Shown piece after piece: positions 57,376 through 64,000 of a stretch of DNA of 64,000 nt. Numbering within the stretch: position 1 is the stretch's first letter; each line of letters begins with the position of its first letter. Location of the stretch: positions 73,649,894 to 73,713,893 of the forward strand of contig NC_088200.1 of NCBI RefSeq assembly GCF_028769735.1, in the 5' to 3' direction. The notes beneath the pieces were generated by a model that did not search any database, was not told the origin of the DNA, and worked only from the letters and a program-made list of their open reading frames with translations. Source of the stretch: Zonotrichia leucophrys gambelii (taxonomy: Eukaryota; Chordata; Aves; Passeriformes; Passerellidae). The translations under genes and the position numbers were made by a program.

Positions 57376-60300
57376 AAATAATTTTTTGTGTTTTACTGGT
57401 TTTAAACTGGAAGAACAAATGCCCTTTTCTTCATAAATTAGGAGGAGGCTAACAGTGAGATCTGAGCAGCACAATGTACATATAAGAATTTTTAAAATGG
57501 ACTGTTGCGTTGTATAAGTGGAAAGCTCATTGTGAAATCAAAGCACGAGCCCCTGAACTGACTCTCTTGCCCAAGGAATGTTATCCTGACCTTAAAAAAC
57601 CCCACTGTAACCACCTCCTGAATAGTTACCCAACTTGCACAATCTCCAGAGTACTTTTCAGCAGGATTATGCTAATTTTTATGTTTGAAAAAAAACCAGT
57701 CTGTGTACTTGGCATGGAAGAATAGCTGGTGAAGTTGCTGCTTAATGTGAGATATATTTATTTAGTGTTTTATTTTGTAATGTCTGTTGGGGTCCTACAG
57801 GCAGTGGCCTGGAGTTCAAAAATAGTGCCTTAGGGGGGAAAAAAAGGAGGAGAACTTCTTTAGTATATTTCATCAGTGTGCCTCAAAACAAACTCTTACT
57901 CTTCTTCCCCAATTCAAGAAATTAGGAGTAATCTCTTCTTATGAATTATTAGGTTAAGATTTTTTATCTTCTAAGATCTCCCAAACTCAAGTCTGTGCAT
58001 CAAAATCAAATCAGATGAAAATAGTAATCTTTGTCACAATATGGAAATGGACATTTCCACTCTCTGCTTTCAGCCTACCACATTTGTGATTTGTAGCCAT
58101 GTCCACACTGCTGTCTGTCTCCTTCCAAACAAGTTCTCACTCTACTCCAGTTTTCTGCCTTGTTTCCCTGTTTTCCAACAGTTTTATCCCCATCAAGCTG
58201 CTTACTTTGATCTTGTAGAGCATTTTCCTGTCTCCACTCTCACCAGCACCATATATTCATCAACCCTTCATGTTTCTTTCAGTGTCACTCCCCACTGCTT
58301 GCCTGGTTTTCTTGCTTTCTCCATGACATCCAGAGCATTTACTCGTGGCTTAGTACACCTGTCAGTCTCCTGTCTGTCTCTGAAAATCTGGCAGTTCATT
58401 CCACTTTTGTCACCTTACTTGTGCATGCCTTCAATCAAAACTCATAAACTCAGGCCCCACCTTTACCTTTCTGCACCTTCCAGCTTCATCACTGTGGTTA
58501 CCCTCCTTCTTTTCCAGTTTTCGTGCAGTAGGTCAGGTCCTGTCTCCTTTCAGATTTTCTGAGAAAAAAAAAAAAAAAAAAGAGAAAATAAATAATAGGA
58601 AATTCAGATGGCCAAGTTTCTCCTAACTTAACATTACTCTGACTTATTTTCCTTGCATGCTGGTTAGTGCCAAGCTAAATGATGCTGTTTCTTTTAAACT
58701 GAGCAGTGGTGTTCTTTGAGTTACATCCACCTCAGATGCATCCTCCCTCATGCCAGATTAGATTCTTACAAGCATTTAAGAATCCATTTAAAATTTCTCT
58801 TCTCCTACAGCCTTTGAAGCAGAAGCACTGTGTTCTTTCCTAGGTGAAGCCTAGGACTGTAGCAGCTGTAACCAGTTCTGCTGGCTCTACCCAAGAGGTC
58901 CCTGGTGTCTACCCTTAGGGCATGGACACACAAGTAGGCAAAAGTGTGTTCTTCAGGCTCTGGACCTATACAAAAAGAGTTTATATGTCTATCAAAGAAA
59001 TACTCCAATATTTTATCTCTTTATTGCAGTAGTAAACTTAGTCATACTTCACATAGAGTTTAATTCAGGTTAACAAAAAATAGGATTCTTGCCTGCTAGG
59101 CCTCTCCTGAGCATATTTTGTTCCTTAACAGTATTCTTTCTGAAAGGAGCTGATTTAGAGAGTAGACTTTAACTCTTATTACCTTGTTTATCTCTCTACT
59201 GCATCATTAGATATATCCCTTGCTGATTGGTTGGTGGGACTGAGACAAGCTCCAGCCCTCTGTTGATCCAACCAAGATTCAAAGGATGCTTTTCCCTGCA
59301 GTTGTGACGTTCCCTCAGCAGTGGCATGCAGGAGTGCTGTGCTTTCACTGTCCTGTAATGTCCCCTGGGTGAGCTTTTGGTGATTGTATTGACTTGTGGT
59401 TCAGCTCCAACAAACACTGAGCACCCCCCTGTCCTCTCAGTAGGTACCTGATCCTCTGGACTGGGTGCTCAATGCATCTCCTGTGCCTTTCATCACTGTA
59501 GTGCAACAGTTGTGGGGCTGCTTCATCCAACAGCTCAGAATTCTCTTTTTCTGGAAAAACACATGTCAGTAATAATAACTGCTAGCTAGTTTCAAGGTTC
59601 TAATCAATCACAGCTGTCAATACATTCTTCACATATTCTTGTTACATATTAACATCATATATGTATAATTTAATAGTTTCATGTGTCTTAATAGTTTCAA
59701 ATGAGACCAAAGCCCATTGCATTTAACTCCTTGTATATTTTTCTGAAATATTATAATAATATAGCAAAATAAACATCCTTGCTTACTGTAACTCACTATC
59801 TCTATTAAAAAAAGCTAGGAAAAGCAGGAGCAGGTGTTTGGAGCAGGTCAGGAAAAAAACAAGGAGACAGAACAAGATGTTCTCCTCAAAGTTATGCTAC
59901 TTGCTCTGTTTATCTGTTTTGTCAAATCCTTGCCAGTCTGGTCTCACCCAAGAGCTGGGTGAGAAGAAGGGAAGAAAGAATACAGGAAGACTCAAACAGT
60001 ACAAATGACAGGCCTCAAACTGTGCTGTGCAGTAAGCCCTGCTGCATTCACTGGCTTTTCTGCGTTACATTTATCAGCAGGGCAAAAGCCCAGGTCTTTA
60101 AAGTTCATTAGATATCAGTGGATTTTAAGTGTTCCAAGATCTCCAGGCATCTAGCGTTCAGGGAACATAGGATCTGGGATTGCTGATTGTCTCAGATTTA
60201 AAATTGTTTTTGTAATCAGATCTATTTCTGTGAAATGTGGCACAGCTCATAAAAATACTGTTTGGTTGGGATCACATCTGATTAGCTTCCCTGCTTCCCA

Positions 60301-60838
60301 GGGAAAAGAGAGAAAGCAAAGCACATTTCCATGCATACAATGAACATAGATGGTTCCGTTAACATTTGACAACTTCAAAATACTCTTTATACTTTAATTT
60401 AACCTGGTAATGTTACATTTCTGATGCATTTTTTCTGCTCTTTTGCTCAGTGGCTCCCTCCATTCACTGTTGTATAGAGCTAATTTTGTTAAATACTGAT
60501 ATAGGCCTTGTAATGCACCACACATTCAGCAAATGAGATCTCAAATAAAGAAGAACAATGCTGGCAAGATATTGCATGTTTTCTACCCTATCAGGTAAAC
60601 CTCATGTAATACCTTAATGCAAATGCAACTGAACCCAAGACTCATCCTGAGATGACAGCTTCAGGGTAGTCATTTTTCCTCCTCCATTTGCTTTTATAAA
60701 ATGGTGTCCAAGGGTATTCTACTTAGGGCTTCAGAACTGAACAAATAATCTGTTCTGCATGAGAAAGAGGAGCTGTCCTATTTGAGGCAGAGTGCAGAGG
60801 AGCTGTCTTCCTTCCCTCTCCCATTTTCCCTTGGAATA
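56893..60838. other. Gene-free intergenic sequence
   Basis: Contains the (TG)21 microsatellite at 57332-57373, a poly-A run at 58563-58581, and AT-rich unique sequence. A 173-codon plus-strand open frame (58041-58562) is pyrimidine-rich with no domain. TAL2, expected on this side of TMEM38B by synteny, was looked for and not seen. Confidence 0.5.
57332..57373. repeat. (TG)21 microsatellite
   Basis: 42 bp of uninterrupted TG dinucleotide, flanked by ctc and gagaaata. It is likely polymorphic. Confidence 0.97.
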
Positions 60839-60839
60839 G

Positions 60840-60965
60840 CAAAGGATCTGTGGAGAGTGCAGTCCTGGGCAAACAACTCCAGGTGACACGGCTTGAGCAG
60901 GAGGCTAGATCAGATGATCTCAGGAGTTGCCTGCCAATGCAAACAGTTCTGGGATTGCTTTAACC
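60840..60965 (+). mobile_element. CR1 LINE 3' terminal remnant
   Basis: Reads 'gtcctgggcaaacaactccaggtgacacggcttgagcaggaggctagatcagatgatctcagg', then 'cagttctgggattg', the final block of plus-oriented CR1. Confidence 0.75.
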
Positions 60966-61845
60966 TTGAAAATGTTTTTTTTCCCTATCCTTTATATTTT
61001 TCTTTTTCTCAGAGTTGTTTCCTGACCGATTCCTGCTGCAGCAAAGACAATATAAAACCAAACTGGGACTCCATCAGCTCCTGCAGAGGGACAAGTCCAA
61101 GCTGAGAGCTTGTGCCTGCAAAGGCACTGCCCCTTATTCAATAAATTTTGAGTGCATCATCAGTCTAACTGGGCAGATGAGGGTGTGTGTGCTCAGAAGC
61201 TGTCTAGTGCCATAGCTACCACCTGACAAACCATTTGTGGACTGTACTTCAACTACTAGATTCTGGGAAGGATTAGTTAAGGAGGGGAAAAAAAAGAGCA
61301 ACATTCAGCAGGAAACAGACTTCTCATTGTGCCCCTTCATTGTATATTCTCTGTGTTCCCTTTTCTGCTCAGAGGCACAGGCCAGTTTGGGACACTCTAA
61401 ATTGTCAAGAGCAGCAAGGGGTTACCCGGAGTGTGCTTTGTTTGGCAATACAGACGGCTTTTTTTGTTAACTGACTTGAACCCATTGTCTGTGCCCCCCC
61501 CTCCCAAAACCTCTCTCCTGCCCTCACCACCCTTATCCCCAGCCCAGCTCACCCTCCGCAGATCCCCTTACTTTGGGTTCATGAAGTACAAATTAGCATA
61601 ATCAGATTATCTGCATGGGGTTGTTCAGCACGGAGCTGAAAAGCAAGAAAAGAAAAAGTGGCTCACAAAGAGGAGCCCTGAGGAGGGCAGAGCGGGTGGC
61701 ATTGCTGTTGTGCTGTGGTGCTGAAAACTTGCACCTGCATAGCAAGCAGATCCTCTTCTCACTGAGGACTCTTAGATGGTATTAAAGCATAGGAATTAAT
61801 TGGGGGGAGGGTAAGGACACTGAAAGGATGACAGGAGAGCTGGGA
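60966..61845. other. Gene-free intergenic sequence
   Basis: Unique sequence with a short C-rich run near 61493-61503. No exon was recognised. Confidence 0.55.
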
Positions 61846-62119
61846 TGGAGAGGAGAGGAGAGGAGAGGAGAGGAGAGGAGAGGAGAGGAGAGGAGAGGAG
61901 AGGAGAGGAGGAGGGAGAGGAGAGGAGAGGAGAGGAGAGGAGAGGAGAGGAGAGGAGAGGAAGGAGAGGAGAGGAGAGGAGAGGAGAGGAGAGGAGAGGA
62001 GAGGAGAGGAGAGGAGAGGAGAGGAGAGGAGAGGAGAGGAGAGGAGAGGAGAGGAGAGGAGAGGAGAGAGAGAGAGGAGAGGAGAGGAGAGGAGAGGAGA
62101 GGAGAGGAGAGGGGAGAGG
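61846..62119. repeat. (GGAGA)n pentanucleotide array, about 275 bp
   Basis: Roughly 54 units of a purine-only pentamer, broken near 61909-61916, 61960-61965 and 62066-62076 where a unit is lost or changed. All the purines lie on the plus strand. It produces false open frames of more than 100 codons on both strands (Glu-Arg repeats, or Leu-Ser repeats on the other strand). Confidence 0.98.
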
Positions 62120-64000
62120 TTCTATTCATTTAACTGTCTGGACCGGGAATATGTGCTTTGCTGACAGTTTGATTTCTATTCATCATGGAGAGGAGATCAT
62201 TTTGGTAATCTGGCGTATCAAGATAAGACTTTTAGAGTTTCTGCTGGAGACTGATAAGAAATGTGGAAGAAAAAAAAGCCACTGTCTAGGGGCAGGGTAT
62301 GTGTCTCTAGGGGAGGTTTCCTGGACATATTCTGTGGTGGACTTGCCCTGCTAAGAGTAGTAAACAATCTGCTTGATTGCCTTTAGTGCCTGCCCTGATT
62401 CTCTTCTTTCTGCCCATGCTGGGAGATGAATGCTCCCAGAGGACTCAAGGCTCAAATCTGTGGCCACAGGTTTTAAAAGCAGCTAGGGGCTCTATATGCT
62501 GCTGTGTTCAGGAACATGAGATTGAATGACTTGAAGATGCCCGTTCTTAAAAATATATTCAGGCTGCTTCCACACTACCAGCTCTTCCAGCTGAATTGTC
62601 TGACCAGTCAACCTCGTCTTTCTGATCTATCTTAAAAGCATTCATGGAGAGAGATTACAAGAAAAACACCCCAAAAAGCAGTCACGGCAGCCCTAAAATG
62701 TTTCAAGTTGAGCCCTCGAGATCAAGAGTCTTACTGACAGCCCCAGCCCTAGAGTTTTTCCTTACTTCAGAGAGACAGGATAAAAGGAAACATAAATGTC
62801 AGGGTAAGTCAAGCTTTGAGGCAGTATTTATGACAAACTTCTGCCTAAGTTGAACCTCCAGTTTTCAAGAAGACTGTCTTTGGTTTGATTTATCTTAACA
62901 GCACCACACAGAGAGCTGCTGCAAGTATTTAACTGATGAAGTTGTGATAAATAGCAGAGAAACTTTTTTTTTACTATTATTTTAGCAGTACTTTCACTTC
63001 TTTGAATTTAAAAATTTTACTTTAGCAACCTAACAGCTGTACTATTGAGGGACATAGAAAACATATTTGATAACCAGAAACACATAGTGTATGTCTGTTT
63101 TGGTTCAGAAGCCTGTATTTTGGGAAATGCTTGAGATTAAATGAAGCCACTACTTCAGAATTACCAAATTACTGGCAGTTTGAATTACTTGTTAGATGTA
63201 AGAGAAACAAGGTGATGTTACTCTTTTTTCTGCAGCTGATATATACAGGAGTCTGTGTCCATGTCAGAGACAGAAGTCTATGTCCCTACAAGTGTAGTGT
63301 CCAACCAGGTTGTGTCAGGCACTGGCAATGTGTCTTGTTTTCATTTTTGTCACTTACATTATTCTTTAGTCTAAAAGAAGAATTATTTTGATTATAAAGA
63401 CAAAATGTGCATTTTTCTTTGCGTATGACCTTAAGTGAACTTCAGTTGATTTCAAGATGATAAAGGTAACATAGATCAATAGATAATAGACAGACAGAAA
63501 GATATAAAGACAGACATGTCTGGTTTGTGTTTTCTGTATCTGCTCAGCTATTCTATTCAAAATCGAAAGATAAACTTATGCTGCTGAAGTTACCTGCCAT
63601 GACTTTTTCACTTCTAAACCTGAGAGTTGGGGAGCACCTGTTTGCATTCCACATGTCTATGCAGAAATGTGGCCTTTGAGACTGCACAGTGCCAAGCACA
63701 GTGGCTGGGCATGTTCACCAGACAGCAGCTGGCTGCTCTTCTGTGCCTGGAAATTTGGGAAATTTGCAGCATAGCTCAGGGGGAAGAGCCAGGGCAGGCA
63801 GCTCCCTTCAGTGTTGAGTTATTTCAGTTTCCTTTCAAGTGGTGGGAATATTTCCCACCCAAGCAGGCTGCGCCAGCACCAAGTGCTCTTGGCAAATCCA
63901 ATCTGCCAAGCTCACTCTCCCTGTAGGGAGCTCTCAACTGGCAGCTGGCTTTTTGCCATTCAGTCCCACAGAGACCACTGCAAAGCCTCTCAGCGGGACC
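62120..64000. other. Gene-free intergenic sequence to window end
   Basis: AT-rich unique sequence with short GATA/GACA-rich stretches near 63476-63516. No exon, RNA gene or mobile-element end was recognised. Confidence 0.55.

Noticed and set aside
58041..58562. 173-codon plus-strand frame rich in Ser/Phe/Leu
   Set aside because: It is a pyrimidine-rich tract followed by poly-A; it resembles neither a known family nor a processed gene copy.
61782..62354. Frames with Glu-Arg or Leu-Ser repeats of 100-170 codons
   Set aside because: Direct translation of the GGAGA simple repeat, open in all frames.
53260..64000. Search for TAL2, the expected syntenic neighbour
   Set aside because: No bHLH-like reading frame of the expected kind was seen on either strand; it probably lies outside the window.

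Overview
The window is vertebrate nuclear DNA from a bird, most likely a songbird. It is largely non-coding, with one spliced gene. Many fragments of the avian LINE CR1 are present, recognisable by the 3' end block (a 'ttggaagggacc...tccagttcaaccc'-like stretch next to 'tgtgattctgtga'-like termini) and by degenerate reverse-transcriptase reading frames. There are also several solo LTRs of a kind I associate with songbird genomes. From known synteny (human 9q31 corresponds mostly to the avian Z chromosome) I infer a Z-linked locus. The sequence alone does not prove this.

The only protein-coding gene I can support is TMEM38B, encoding TRIC-B, a trimeric intracellular cation channel of the endoplasmic reticulum. 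It lies on the minus strand from 53098 (start codon) to 40396 (stop). All six coding exons can be read: 52993-53098, 48452-48608, 45745-45929, 44862-44949, 42865-42982 and 40396-40602. They have GT/AG borders and compatible phases and join into one uninterrupted 286-residue frame. The start codon sits in a CpG island with tandem GC boxes (about 52850-53260).

Layout. 1-17150 is intergenic, with one solo LTR at 2504-2880, simple repeats and an assembly gap of ten Ns at 8839-8848. 17150-22045 is a cluster of four CR1 fragments in both orientations, with a CpG-rich, G-quadruplex-prone hexanucleotide array between two facing 3' ends. 22045-38060 is mostly AT-rich and gene-free, with three small CR1 pieces and a nested inverted repeat at 28140-28304. 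38060-39550 is a GC-rich CR1 just downstream of TMEM38B. 40396-53098 is TMEM38B, with a solo LTR inserted into an older CR1 in intron 5. 53.8-57 kb, just upstream of the promoter, holds three LTR-type repeats, one inserted cleanly into an older CR1 with a visible 4-bp target duplication. 57-64 kb is gene-free, with a (TG)21 microsatellite, one CR1 tail and a 275-bp GGAGA array.

No bacterial-type operon, CRISPR, tRNA or rRNA gene was recognised. Most long open frames here are artefacts of simple repeats or CR1. I found no convincing new protein system. The most notable items are the dated nested insertions, the G4-prone array and the unexplained inverted repeat.
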